DNA of 10,457 nucleotides from contig CALFBU010000007.1 in NCBI GenBank assembly GCA_937951455.1, forward strand, positions 1-10,457. The letters are read 5' to 3'. The stretch is from an uncultured Rhizobiaceae group bacterium. GTDB taxonomy: Bacteria > Pseudomonadota > Alphaproteobacteria > Rhizobiales > Rhizobiaceae. Every line of letters starts with the position of its first letter. Position 1 is the first letter of the stretch. Of the stretch, positions 1 through 7,501 are shown one piece after another. The notes beneath the pieces were generated by a model. The model saw only the letters and a program-made list of their open reading frames with translations. It was not told where the DNA came from and did no database searches. The translations under genes and the position numbers were made by a program.

Positions 1-404
1 GAGGCCAACATGCGTTCATAGCCGATCTCACCTTCGCTGGTACGGCCGATCAAATCAAAGCGGTGTTGCCACTCAAGTTCCACAGGAGGTGCTGCAAAGA
101 AGAGTGGGCCTGGAAAACCTGATCTGCCAAATCCTGAGTCCGTTAGCGCCTCTTCGGTTGTCGCATCTGCCATGGCGTATGAAATGCCGGGAGCTGAAAC
201 TTCTTCTGGTTCCATGAAATCAACAGTGCCGGCGATTTGTGTGTTGAGGCCTTCTGTAGAGAACCTCTTAACTTTGTGAATCCCTGATTTGCCCGCGCTC
301 AAAGCTTTCCAGTTTTCATCGACACCGCGACCCAGCGAAGTAACAGCACCAAGACCCGTCACAACAACAATTGGGCGTCCCTTATGATCTGTATATTTTG
401 TCAT
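1..404 (-). CDS. fabF1XL: 3-oxoacyl-ACP synthase FabF1XL, N-terminal part (cut by left edge)
   Basis: This is the N-terminal 134 residues of a KAS II-type condensing enzyme. The enzyme is expected to elongate the acyl chain on AcpXL to make the very-long-chain hydroxy fatty acid of lipid A. The protein begins MTKYTDHKGRPIVVVTGLGA, the typical first beta strand and glycine turn of FabF. It then has TSLGRGVDENW and the GKSGI motif of the thiolase fold. A GPLFFAAPP segment near residues 99-107 matches what I recall of rhizobial FabF1XL. The ATG at 404 has a good AGGAG ribosome site eight bases upstream that overlaps the stop codon of fabF2XL, so translation is probably coupled. The catalytic Cys and both His lie beyond the left edge, so activity cannot be judged here. 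Family assignment is firm; the XL subtype rests on the neighbours. Confidence 0.9.
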   Translation of the reverse strand, partial: MTKYTDHKGRPIVVVTGLGAVTSLGRGVDENWKALSAGKSGIHKVKRFSTEGLNTQIAGTVDFMEPEEVSAPGISYAMADATTEEALTDSGFGRSGFPGPLFFAAPPVELEWQHRFDLIGRTSEGEIGYERMLA

Positions 405-412
405 ATCGAGTT

Positions 413-417
413 CTCCT
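413..417 (-). promoter_or_regulatory. Ribosome binding site of fabF1XL overlapping the fabF2XL stop
   Basis: The minus strand reads TAGGAGAACTCGATATG. The TAG is the stop of fabF2XL (416-418) and AGGAG is the Shine-Dalgarno site of fabF1XL, eight bases before its ATG. The overlap suggests that ribosomes ending fabF2XL re-initiate on fabF1XL. That would favour near-equal amounts of the two proteins, as expected if they form a heterodimer. Confidence 0.7.
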
Positions 418-1603
418 AAGCTTTACTTAGTAGGGCGAAACCTTCGCCGCAATGGTGACCAATAGATGTAACCATAATGGATGAAACATCTTCTTTAACC
501 GGCTTTTCCTGTGGTTCAAACGGCGCATAAAAGCCATTGTTCTTTAACGCCAAGGCTGCAAGAGCCACGCCCGCAGGGAAGGTGGCTTCCAGTGGCTGGC
601 CGATAAGCGTTTGGAATGCGCGGACAGGTGTATCATCGCCAAGTTTTGAGTTGAGATAATCCATCTCAAATTTGGTTGCTTCACTCACCCCTGTTGCACC
701 CGATATCACCGCACCTGGCGTTGCGCCCAGTTTGTCGAACATGACGTCCATGCGGTTCATGCCTTTTTCGCCTTCGCGCTTACCAAGATCTGAACTCACA
801 CTTGAAAGCTTTGCGTAAGCATGTGCGCCGCGTGCTTTTGCATGTTCTGCTTCTTCAAGAACCAGGAAAGCACCAACACTGCCCATGCGCATGCCGCCGC
901 CTTTGCCTTGACGACCATGAACGCCTTCGCGACCTCCGTCATACAAATAGTGATTAAGGGCATGCGGTAGAAGTGCATCTGGACGATCGGCATTGTATGA
1001 CCCGCCAACCAGCATGTGCGTGCTCTGGCCTGAAGCGATGCGTGATACAGCGTTTTGAATAACGGTGACGCCAGCAGTTTCTTCACCCATGTATGTGCGT
1101 GATGAACCTGTTACCTTGTGAACAATAGAAATATTACCAGCCAGCAAGTTTGAAAGTTGCGCCAGGAAAAGCGTAGGGCGCAAGTCGGTGCGCAAACGAT
1201 CCAGGATCAGCTGTTCTGCATCATTGCTTGCGATGGCATCTTTCAGGATGGCTTCATCGGTCTCAACATCACGTTCCCCGCCACCTGCAGCGACAACAAG
1301 ATCCATGGTTGAAACCATTTCAGCGTTATCCTTAAGACCTGCATCATCAAGTGCCAAACCTGCTGCATAAGTACCTAGTCGTTGCCAGTTTTCCATTTGG
1401 CGTTGGTCTTTGCGCGGGATTTGTAGCGCCCAGTCCATCTCTGGAAGCGGGTGAACACCATACGGCGGAACTGTATTTGATGCAATTATTGGGGTAGGGG
1501 CCTTGTTGCCACCCAAAACATTCCAATGGTGTTCTGCACCTTCGCCATAGCATGAGACAAAACCAATGCCAGTGATGCAAACTTCTTTTTGTGATGAAGA
1601 CAT
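416..1603 (-). CDS. fabF2XL: FabF2XL, KAS-fold protein lacking the catalytic triad (395 aa)
   Basis: This is a beta-ketoacyl-ACP synthase homologue of usual length, second of the paired fabF genes in the lipid A very-long-chain fatty acid cluster. The thiolase fold is visible: VCITGIGFVS at 8-17, a glycine-rich loop at 232-237, and GSVGAFLVLEE at 241-251. Aligning by eye from IASGQ...GGS (FabF IAYGD...GGA), the catalytic Cys position holds Glu175 in GEETAG. The first active-site His (HGTST in FabF) aligns with Gly302 in SGATG. The second (GHLLGA) aligns with Gln336 in GQPLEA. With all three residues gone, Claisen condensation by this subunit looks impossible. By analogy with chain-length factors, I infer a structural partner of FabF1XL that shapes the long acyl pocket. 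The ATG at 1603 has only a weak ribosome site (GGA about ten bases upstream). The gene follows fabZXL after 55 bases. Confidence 0.88.
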   Translation of the reverse strand: MSSSQKEVCITGIGFVSCYGEGAEHHWNVLGGNKAPTPIIASNTVPPYGVHPLPEMDWALQIPRKDQRQMENWQRLGTYAAGLALDDAGLKDNAEMVSTMDLVVAAGGGERDVETDEAILKDAIASNDAEQLILDRLRTDLRPTLFLAQLSNLLAGNISIVHKVTGSSRTYMGEETAGVTVIQNAVSRIASGQSTHMLVGGSYNADRPDALLPHALNHYLYDGGREGVHGRQGKGGGMRMGSVGAFLVLEEAEHAKARGAHAYAKLSSVSSDLGKREGEKGMNRMDVMFDKLGATPGAVISGATGVSEATKFEMDYLNSKLGDDTPVRAFQTLIGQPLEATFPAGVALAALALKNNGFYAPFEPQEKPVKEDVSSIMVTSIGHHCGEGFALLSKA

Positions 1604-1658
1604 ACTTTAAAGTCCGAATTCAGTATAAATTTCAGGTGAGTCTTAACTTACGTCTAAA

Positions 1659-2114
1659 CTAAACGTTCGTTTTCATATCCGCAACCTGCGCCTTGATGGT
1701 ATTCTGTAGATCAGGGCTTGGAAACGGCATGATTGTGAAGGTTAGTTGCGCATTTGCAATACGTTTTCCTTCAGAGCGAATTTCGGCTTTGGTTACAGCA
1801 AAGCCTGAACCTTCGTGTTCAATTTCCGCCTTGATTTCAATGTTTGTTTTTGGGCCTACAAAATTGCGTAGCTTGCCTTCTTTAACACCCGCCAATAACG
1901 GTATTTTTTCAAAGTTAATCGTATGCATGATGAGAATGCCAGAGGCCTGCGCCATGGTTTCAATCATCAATACGCCCGGTACAAGCGGGTGACCAGGGAA
2001 ATGGCCCTCAAAAACAGGGCTTTCATCAGGAACAGTAGAGGTTGCGTTCAAAACCTTAGCTTCCAAATCAACACTTGGAATTTTGTCTATCATCTGAAAA
2101 TATTCAAGCTTCAT
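1659..2114 (-). CDS. fabZXL: 3-hydroxyacyl-ACP dehydratase FabZXL (151 aa)
   Basis: This is a hot-dog-fold dehydratase that converts 3-hydroxyacyl-ACP to trans-2-enoyl-ACP in each round of chain elongation, here presumably on AcpXL in the cytoplasm. The start MKLEYFQMIDKI matches the N-terminus I recall for rhizobial FabZXL, which supports the ATG at 2114 over the internal Met at codon 8. The FabZ signature is intact: EGHFPGHPLVPGVLMIETMAQ, with catalytic His38 and Glu52. The 151-residue length is normal. The ribosome site is weak (GGGG about ten bases upstream). The gene is separated from acpXL by 99 bases holding two hairpins, and is followed by fabF2XL. The C-terminal tail (about residues 130-151) is poorly conserved in the family and shows no motif. 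Confidence 0.93.
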   Translation of the reverse strand: MKLEYFQMIDKIPSVDLEAKVLNATSTVPDESPVFEGHFPGHPLVPGVLMIETMAQASGILIMHTINFEKIPLLAGVKEGKLRNFVGPKTNIEIKAEIEHEGSGFAVTKAEIRSEGKRIANAQLTFTIMPFPSPDLQNTIKAQVADMKTNV

Positions 2115-2145
2115 GGCGTCTGCCCCATTTGTTCATTGATTCTAA

Positions 2146-2162
2146 GCGTATTCCAAATACGC
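2146..2162 (-). repeat. Perfect inverted repeat upstream of fabZXL
   Basis: GCGTAT and ATACGC form a perfect six-base stem around a five-base loop. It lies directly after the T-run of the acpXL terminator-like hairpin and 31 bases before the fabZXL start. On the minus-strand transcript it would fold as a second hairpin. It could stabilise a processed fabZXL mRNA 5' end or act as a protein site. No T-run follows it, so it is not itself a terminator. Confidence 0.5.
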
Positions 2163-2185
2163 AAAAACCCCCGATTAACGGGGGT
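2163..2185 (-). terminator. Rho-independent terminator-like hairpin after acpXL
   Basis: Read on the minus strand, a seven-base perfect stem (ACCCCCG paired with CGGGGGT, loop TTAAT) is followed by a run of five T. It begins about 28 bases after the acpXL stop codon. The GC-rich stem and T-run are the classic form of an intrinsic terminator. Because fabZXL, fabF2XL and fabF1XL lie downstream on the same strand, it probably lets only part of the transcripts through, leaving acpXL mRNA in excess. Confidence 0.72.
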
Positions 2186-2213
2186 CTTGTATTTGTTCTA
2201 AAAATAGCTTTGA

Positions 2214-2489
2214 CTACGCTTTAGCAGCGACAAGCTCGTCGATCTTGCTACAAAGGTTTTTCATAACGAAATACTCTTCAGTAGATGCTTTGCCGTCGTT
2301 TACTTCCTGTGTCCAAGTTTCCAGTGGAATCTTGATGCCGAAGTCTTTGTCAATCGCGAATACGATGTCTAGGAAGTCCAGGCTATCAATGCCAAGGTCA
2401 TCAATTGTATGGCTTTCCGGTGTAATGTCTTCACGCGGGATTTCACTTGTATCTGAAATAATGTCTGCTACTTTGTCGAAAGTTGACAC
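2214..2489 (-). CDS. acpXL: Acyl carrier protein AcpXL (91 aa, GTG start)
   Basis: AcpXL is the specialised acyl carrier protein on which the very-long-chain hydroxy fatty acid of lipid A is built before LpxXL transfers it. The sequence closely resembles rhizobial AcpXL as I recall it: it starts [10 protein letters not shown], contains [19 protein letters not shown], and ends [12 protein letters not shown]. Ser36 in the DSL motif is the phosphopantetheine attachment site. I chose the GTG at 2489 because an AGAGG ribosome site lies seven bases upstream and the resulting 91 residues match the family length (about 92). The reading frame is open to a TTG at 2519, but that start has no ribosome site and would add ten residues absent from relatives. 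Neighbours fabZXL and the fabF pair confirm the assignment. Confidence 0.95.
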   Translation of the reverse strand: MSTFDKVADIISDTSEIPREDITPESHTIDDLGIDSLDFLDIVFAIDKDFGIKIPLETWTQEVNDGKASTEEYFVMKNLCSKIDELVAAKA

Positions 2490-2496
2490 GGCTTTG

Positions 2497-2501
2497 CCTC
2501 T
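2497..2501 (-). promoter_or_regulatory. Ribosome binding site deciding the acpXL GTG start
   Basis: AGAGG on the minus strand sits seven bases before the GTG at 2489. The upstream TTG at 2519 has no comparable site. This supports the shorter AcpXL. Confidence 0.6.
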
Positions 2502-2673
2502 TTTATCTATGGTTTTCAAGGAGATAGCAGTCTTGGGACTTGTTTTATCTAACTCACGAAAACAAACTCGTAATTACACAATTTGTTACATTTGTGTTCT
2601 CTGTCGCGCTTTTATCCAGAGTCGAACGAATTGTCCAGACTTGTATTGCCTTTATAGGCATTTTTAACAGCTG

Positions 2674-3138
2674 CTAACCACGCCCTCTGTATGTTGGAAC
2701 GCCTTGATCTGGCAACCAAACATCAGCCAAGGGTGCACCGGTCTGCCAAAATACGTCTATCGGCATGCCGCCACGAGGATACCAATAGCCGCCAATGCGT
2801 AGCCAACGTGGCTCCAATAGTTCAACCAGACGCTTGCCTATGCCAACAGTGCAATCTTCATGAAACGCACCATGGTTACGGAAGGAACCTAAATAAAGCT
2901 TTAGCGATTTGGATTCTACCATCCATTGGTCTGGGACATAATCAATTACCAGATGCGCGAAGTCGGGCTGTCCTGTCATAGGGCATAGGGAGGTGAATTC
3001 AGGCTGTGTGAAGCGCACTAGGAAATTGGTGTCACCTTGCGAGTTCTTAACGCGTTCCAGGGTTGCTTCTTCTGGGGAACGAGGAAGCGTTGTTTCAGCG
3101 CCTAATTGGGTCAGGCCAGTTGTGTCAGAATTAGTCAT
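2674..3138 (-). CDS. queF: NADPH-dependent 7-cyano-7-deazaguanine reductase QueF (154 aa)
   Basis: QueF reduces the nitrile of preQ0 to the aminomethyl group of preQ1 with two NADPH, a late step of queuosine tRNA modification. This is the short, single-domain (YkvM-type) form. Visible motifs are the catalytic Cys in [13 protein letters not shown], the QueF signature ESKSLKLYL, the NHGAFHEDC segment with its active-site residues, and the closing [21 protein letters not shown] with a YRGRG tail. The ATG at 3138 gives [13 protein letters not shown], a family-like N-terminus. The frame is open further up (ATG at 3180, TTG at 3183), but those residues are not family-like. Neither start has a clear ribosome site, so the start is less sure than the identity. 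It lies between the TerB-like gene and acpXL on the same strand. No other queuosine gene is in the window. Confidence 0.94.
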   Translation of the reverse strand: MTNSDTTGLTQLGAETTLPRSPEEATLERVKNSQGDTNFLVRFTQPEFTSLCPMTGQPDFAHLVIDYVPDQWMVESKSLKLYLGSFRNHGAFHEDCTVGIGKRLVELLEPRWLRIGGYWYPRGGMPIDVFWQTGAPLADVWLPDQGVPTYRGRG

Positions 3139-3228
3139 GAAATTACGATCATTATTGTATGTATCGTAGGCTACTATCATCAAACTTGTTGTTGAGATAG
3201 TTGTTTTTTGAATGCTGATATTACTCGT

Positions 3229-3636
3229 TTAACTTGTTTTTCCGACTTGCACGATGACGCTGAGTTTGCGCATTGCCGACTTTAAAAACAATTCCTCATT
3301 TTTATGAAGTTCACCGTCGCAGATTGCCAAAGCTGACAGCATCTTCAGCAATGAAATCCGCTCGTTGATGGGCGCACGTTTCATAAACTCTACAATCTCA
3401 TCAAGGCTATGTTCAAGATTTGGGTTACTTAACTCTTCCAGGTAAAGCTGCTTGAGTTTATATATATCTTTTTTGTCCATGAGTTCCAGCATGCTGTCTG
3501 CCATCAGGTTCTCAACATCCAGAACTTTCCCATCAATGTTGCTCATTGAAGCCAACAATCTGGCTTGAACAAGTCGAAGCTCTACGTCAGTCAGGGGCAG
3601 TTCTTCTTGTCTATAAAGTTTTTCTGAATTGGTCAT
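3229..3636 (-). CDS. TerB-like small helical protein (135 aa), function unknown
   Basis: This is a small, soluble, predicted all-helical protein with no signal peptide or membrane segment. It carries two internally similar acidic motifs: SNIDGKVLDVE (Asp35, Gly36, Glu42) and AICDGELHKNEE (Asp107, Gly108, Glu114). Paired helix-DG-helix-E motifs of this kind are typical of the TerB / DjlA N-terminal superfamily, where the acidic residues can bind metal. The match is by pattern only and does not imply tellurite resistance. The ATG at 3636 has only a weak ribosome site (GTGAG about six bases upstream). It follows the hybrid histidine kinase by 69 bases on the same strand, so co-transcription and a link to that pathway are possible but unproven. 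Confidence 0.62.
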   Translation of the reverse strand: MTNSEKLYRQEELPLTDVELRLVQARLLASMSNIDGKVLDVENLMADSMLELMDKKDIYKLKQLYLEELSNPNLEHSLDEIVEFMKRAPINERISLLKMLSALAICDGELHKNEELFLKSAMRKLSVIVQVGKTS

Positions 3637-3664
3637 TTTACGCTCACTATTACCTTGCGTAAGA

Positions 3665-3682
3665 TTAAGGCTTGAACCTTAA
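3665..3682. repeat. Small inverted repeat between kinase and TerB-like gene
   Basis: TTAAGG and CCTTAA form a perfect six-base stem around a six-base loop in the 69-base gap. The stem is AT-rich and is not followed by a T-run on the minus strand, so it is weak as a terminator. Its role, if any, is unknown. Confidence 0.3.
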
Positions 3683-3705
3683 TATTTAATAAAATGATGT
3701 AAAAT

Positions 3706-6381
3706 CTACGCCTTTTGTTGCGCTTTTTTACTTACTCCTGACTTCAACCACTGCTCGATTTTCAGTACCAACTTGTCTGGTGACACCGGTTTTGAGAGAT
3801 AATCGTCCATGCCAGCATCAAGACATGATTCCATATCACCGTTTAGGGCGTGGGCTGTGACACCGATGATAGGAGTTCTTGCAAGGCCATTAGCTTTTTC
3901 ATATTGACGGATTGCCTGCGTTGCTTCTTTACCATTCATCTCCGGCATGGAAACGTCCATAAGAATTAATCTTGGTTGTTGTATTTTGTAATTTGCAAAA
4001 GCAAGGCGGCCATTTTCTACAATTTTATAACCAAGCTTTGTTTCTTCCAAAATTTGATTGAAGAGTATCTGATTGACTTCATTGTCTTCTGCAACGAGGA
4101 TATCGAGTCCTTTGACAGGTGATACAGACTGTATCGGCTCGCCAAGAATTGTATTTGTTTTAAATAGTGAAGTCTGACTTTCTTGGTTTGTTTTACGAGC
4201 TTGTTCTTGTGCACTTTTATTAGCAAGAACTTGCAATATGGTATTCAAGAGCATGGATGAACGTGCAGGCTTTGTTAGATTCGCTTGAATGCCCAGTTTT
4301 GAAAGTTCCTGATTGGCTGTAGTGCTGTCAACTGATGTCAGCATTACAACAGATATTTCTTTCAATAGGGGGTCATGACGCATCTCCGAAAGAACATCCG
4401 CTCCGCTCATTCCCGGCATTTGGAAATCCAAGATTACAAGATCGATATTAACCCCGCTCTTTATAGCAGCGCGCATTATTTTAAGACCTTCCAAGCCACT
4501 ACTTGCAGCAGCACTGTCGAATTGCCAAGAAGTCATTTGTTCGGTGAGAATGGCTCTATTTACGCTATTGTCATCAATGATTAGAATGTGCGAGCCGGTT
4601 ACATCACCTGGAATAATGCGTTCAGGAATCGCTTCACCATGTACTGGCAGCTTGATCGTGAACCAGAATGTAGACCCTTCTCCCAGTTTGCTTTTAACAC
4701 CAATATTACCATCCATAAGCTTTACCAATGAAGAAGTAATAGACAGTCCAAGGCCAGTGCCCTCATGTTTGCGGGTTGCTGATGTGTCTACCTGGCTGAA
4801 TTTTGAGAACACTTTCTCACATTCATCTTCTTTGATTCCAATGCCTGTATCTTCTACAGAAACTTTCAGCTCTGTAATTGTTGCATCAGTGCTTGCAGAA
4901 TCTCCTTCGACATTGATGTAAACATGGCCTTTTTCAGTGAATTTTACAGCGTTACCAAGCAAGTTTGTAACAATTTGGCGTAAGCGACCGACATCGCCAA
5001 CCAACATTTTGGGAAGACTAGGGTCAATCCTTAAAATAAGTTCCAAATCCTTTTCTGCAGCCTTTGTAGAGACTAGCGTAGCCACATCTTCAAACGCACT
5101 TGTTAACTCAAAAGGTGCAGAGTCGAGTTCCAATTGACCTGCGTCAATTTTGGAAAAATCCAGAATGTCATTGATAATGGTTAGAAGAGATGCGCCTGAT
5201 TTTACAATGACTTCTGTGAACATTTTTTGTTTTGGATCGAGTGACGTTGTATTCAGTAGTTCGGCCATACCCATAACACCATTCATTGGCGTCCTGATCT
5301 CGTGAGACATGTTTGCCAAAAATTCTGATTTTGCTCTTTCCGCACTTTCAGCGGCTCTCATCGCTGTGCTAAGTTCTACCTCACGCTCCATAAGAGTGCT
5401 GTTTTGCTCTTTTACCTTACGGGAGTTGAGTTCTAGCTCATTTGCTTGCATGAGAATGGATTTTCGCAAGAACCAAGTAATGGATAATAGTGTAGCAATA
5501 AACAGTGCTAGAAAAATACCAGCTTTTTGATACATACCATGGAGTTTTGATTGTTTTGCCAAGATGCTGCTTGTAAACGCTTGGTTGATTTCGCGCCAAT
5601 AATTGGAAATTATGGTGTCGAACTTCGTCTCAGCCTCCAGCAATGGTGGCAAGATAATCTTTGGCCCACTCAAATGTTTTTGAATTGCACGTGTGACCTT
5701 TACTGCGGCGCTCTGAAATTTTCCATTTTGCTTTCTGAATTGCTGACCAATATCTTCTATGGCGGCCTTTGAAGATCTGCCGTATTCATTCATTTCTCGT
5801 CTGGAGTTTCTGGATATATAGTCTGCGATGGCTTTGAACTGCCCGGCGTTTACAAGGAAACCCATTACATCTGGCTGTATCAGTTCTGCCTTAACGTTAA
5901 GGCGTTCACTTAATCGCATTAGGGTTTCTATGCGATAGGAGAGTTCTGGCAAACGGTCATAAGCAATAAGCGCAAATTCCGGGCTGGTTTTGGATATCAA
6001 ACTTGTGACTTGTGAAGTGTTCGTTATATCAGAAATAAGTTGTTGAGCGGATAAAAGGCGCTTGGTTGTTTTTGCTGTGTCGTCTGTCAGGCTTTCCCAA
6101 CGCTTTGTCATTTTTTCTCTAGTCTCAAGCTCAATTTCAACTTTTGAAAAGAAAGTTTCAAGTGGAGACTGCTTGAGTTCTAAAGATGCGGAAGTTGTCT
6201 TGTTAATTATCTCAATTTTTGACCAGATCATCTCTATGAAATCCAAGCCTGCGATGCCAGTTTGAATTTGATTGAGCTCGCTTCGTATATTCTTTTCCTG
6301 AATATATATAAACACAGCAATTGGTATCGATAAAATCAAAACCAATGCAGTCAGTTTTTTATGTATTGAGGAACTGATCAT
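3706..6381 (-). CDS. Membrane-bound hybrid histidine kinase with two receiver domains (891 aa)
   Basis: This is a sensor kinase expected to autophosphorylate on His and pass phosphate to its own receivers. Residue numbers are from the ATG at 6381. A membrane segment at about 9-27 and another at 287-304 frame a roughly 260-residue, mostly helical, presumably periplasmic sensor region of no recognised family. A coiled coil at about 310-350 leads to HisKA ([10 protein letters not shown], His360). The HATPase domain has an N box with Asn473 and Asn477, DTGIGI at 511-516 and GTGLGLSI at 541-548. Receiver 1 has the acidic pair at 603-604, Asp652, Thr682 and Lys704. Receiver 2 has Glu765-Asp766, Asp809, Thr842 and Lys864. 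Both receivers keep all key residues. There is no HAMP or Hpt domain. The frame is open to a TTG at 6399, but AAGGTG six bases before the ATG at 6381 decides the start. No response regulator is adjacent, so the output is unknown. Confidence 0.93.
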   Translation of the reverse strand: MISSSIHKKLTALVLILSIPIAVFIYIQEKNIRSELNQIQTGIAGLDFIEMIWSKIEIINKTTSASLELKQSPLETFFSKVEIELETREKMTKRWESLTDDTAKTTKRLLSAQQLISDITNTSQVTSLISKTSPEFALIAYDRLPELSYRIETLMRLSERLNVKAELIQPDVMGFLVNAGQFKAIADYISRNSRREMNEYGRSSKAAIEDIGQQFRKQNGKFQSAAVKVTRAIQKHLSGPKIILPPLLEAETKFDTIISNYWREINQAFTSSILAKQSKLHGMYQKAGIFLALFIATLLSITWFLRKSILMQANELELNSRKVKEQNSTLMEREVELSTAMRAAESAERAKSEFLANMSHEIRTPMNGVMGMAELLNTTSLDPKQKMFTEVIVKSGASLLTIINDILDFSKIDAGQLELDSAPFELTSAFEDVATLVSTKAAEKDLELILRIDPSLPKMLVGDVGRLRQIVTNLLGNAVKFTEKGHVYINVEGDSASTDATITELKVSVEDTGIGIKEDECEKVFSKFSQVDTSATRKHEGTGLGLSITSSLVKLMDGNIGVKSKLGEGSTFWFTIKLPVHGEAIPERIIPGDVTGSHILIIDDNSVNRAILTEQMTSWQFDSAAASSGLEGLKIMRAAIKSGVNIDLVILDFQMPGMSGADVLSEMRHDPLLKEISVVMLTSVDSTTANQELSKLGIQANLTKPARSSMLLNTILQVLANKSAQEQARKTNQESQTSLFKTNTILGEPIQSVSPVKGLDILVAEDNEVNQILFNQILEETKLGYKIVENGRLAFANYKIQQPRLILMDVSMPEMNGKEATQAIRQYEKANGLARTPIIGVTAHALNGDMESCLDAGMDDYLSKPVSPDKLVLKIEQWLKSGVSKKAQQKA

Positions 6382-6387
6382 TCTAAT

Positions 6388-6393
6388 CACCTT
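6388..6393 (-). promoter_or_regulatory. Ribosome binding site of the hybrid kinase
   Basis: AAGGTG on the minus strand lies six bases before the ATG at 6381 and is a good Shine-Dalgarno match. The alternative TTG at 6399 lies upstream of this site and has none of its own. Confidence 0.6.
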
Positions 6394-6479
6394 AGCCAAC
6401 AGGTACAGTGATCTTAAAAGAAATTAATGTAGAATTAGTAAAATTTATTGTTTAAATAAATTCTATGATGAGTCATTTG

Positions 6480-6507
6480 ACTATATTGATTGATACTTGT
6501 TGTTCAA
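6480..6507 (-). promoter_or_regulatory. Candidate sigma-70-type promoter for the hybrid kinase
   Basis: The minus strand has TTGAAC (6502-6507), a 16-base spacer, and TATAGT (6480-6485), about 100 bases before the kinase start in a very AT-rich gap. The -10 box matches five of six consensus positions and the -35 matches four. It lies right after the stop codon of the dehydrogenase gene. AT-rich DNA gives such matches by chance, so confidence is low. Confidence 0.3.
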
Positions 6508-6514
6508 TTTTTCC

Positions 6515-7501
6515 CTAGATCTCCAATATGATTTTTGGTGGCGCGGTACCGTTGTGGATTTCTTCGAAGCCTTGAATTCCTTCTTCCAGGGGACGAATTT
6601 CGGACCACCCATCTCTGGTGACTTTGCCAGCTGCAAGCAAGTCCAAAGCCTCCTGGAAATCTTTGTTTGTATAGCAATATGTGCCGATAAAGGCGATTTC
6701 TTGCAGTGTTATGCGTCTGGTATCCAGCCCTTCGTTGCTGTCCTGCAGGCCGACATGCACAATCGTGCCACCGGGCAAAGCCAGTTCAGAAGCTGCTTTT
6801 CTGGTGTGGCCAGAGCCGACGCAATCCAAAATCAGATCAGCATGTTCAATGCCAGGTTTTTCATTGATTGGATCGTACGGTTTCGCATTCAAGACTTTTG
6901 CAAGCATCTCACGGCGTAGCGGATTTGTTTCACCAATCCATAAATTGGTAATGCCTTGATTTTGCAGGACAAGGGCACAAAGAAGTCCTATTGCGCCACC
7001 GCCCAAGATGATAGCAGATGATTGCTCTGCTGGTCTTTTTAAGCGATCCATTCCGATTTGAACCGAATGCACACAAACCGCCAAAGGTTCTGCCAAGGCT
7101 GCCTGATCGAATGATAGATGGTTGGGAATTTCAAAGATATTTTCTTCTTTAATGGCTACCGCTTGAGCAAAGGCGCCTGGAACGCGCATGCCGATGAGTT
7201 CACGTTTTTCGCAAAGATGTTCGCTTCCTGATGTGCAGGGCAGGCAGGTGCCGCATGTCATCAATGGATTGATTGCAACGCGTTTGCCTCCAAATTTACC
7301 AGAGCGTGGAACACCGACCGCTTCATGGCCCAGAATGAGTGGTGGAACACGTCTTGCGTCATGTCCGTGCCATGCATGCATATCAGAGCCACAAATGCCG
7401 CAATGAGTCAGATCAACGATGACTTCACCTTCAAGGGCTTGCGGATCCGCTTCATCGCGGAATTCTGTTTTCATAGTGTCAGTGTAAACGAGCGCCTTCA
7501 T
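6515..7501 (-). CDS. Zinc-dependent medium-chain alcohol/polyol dehydrogenase (328 aa)
   Basis: This is a medium-chain dehydrogenase of the sorbitol / L-idonate / threonine dehydrogenase group, expected to oxidise a secondary alcohol of a polyol or sugar acid. Catalytic zinc ligands are Cys34 in HCGICGSDMH and His59-Glu60 in LGHE, with Glu138 in AEPLAV. The structural zinc site is complete, with Cys83, Cys86, Cys89 and Cys97. The nucleotide-binding loop is GGGAIG at 167-172. Glu191 near the end of the second Rossmann strand favours NAD over NADP. At 328 residues it is slightly short for the group (about 340-350), but both domains are whole. Its ATG overlaps the stop of the upstream short-chain dehydrogenase as ATGA, so the two are translationally coupled. 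The substrate cannot be read from the sequence; an L-idonate 5-dehydrogenase-like role is a guess from the pairing. Confidence 0.88.
   Translation of the reverse strand: MKALVYTDTMKTEFRDEADPQALEGEVIVDLTHCGICGSDMHAWHGHDARRVPPLILGHEAVGVPRSGKFGGKRVAINPLMTCGTCLPCTSGSEHLCEKRELIGMRVPGAFAQAVAIKEENIFEIPNHLSFDQAALAEPLAVCVHSVQIGMDRLKRPAEQSSAIILGGGAIGLLCALVLQNQGITNLWIGETNPLRREMLAKVLNAKPYDPINEKPGIEHADLILDCVGSGHTRKAASELALPGGTIVHVGLQDSNEGLDTRRITLQEIAFIGTYCYTNKDFQEALDLLAAGKVTRDGWSEIRPLEEGIQGFEEIHNGTAPPKIILEI

Noticed and set aside
416..1603. Reading fabF2XL as a pseudogene because its catalytic residues are missing
   Set aside because: The frame is intact over 395 codons, the fold motifs and glycine loops are kept, and it is tightly coupled to fabF1XL, so a retained non-catalytic role is more likely.
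2647..2665. Hairpin TGCCT/AGGCA followed by five T on the plus strand, in the queF-acpXL gap
   Set aside because: It would terminate plus-strand transcription, but no plus-strand gene is present and the stem is only five bases. On the minus strand, where queF ends, no T-run follows it.
2520..2673. Possible acpXL promoter (TGGACA and GATAAA on the minus strand)
   Set aside because: The spacer is only 15 bases and the boxes match poorly. A promoter is likely in this 184-base gap, but I cannot place it with confidence.
4544..4921. Open frame of 125 codons on the plus strand opposite the kinase domain
   Set aside because: It is antisense to conserved HATPase coding sequence and is Ser/Pro/Val-rich, as expected for a complementary-strand shadow.
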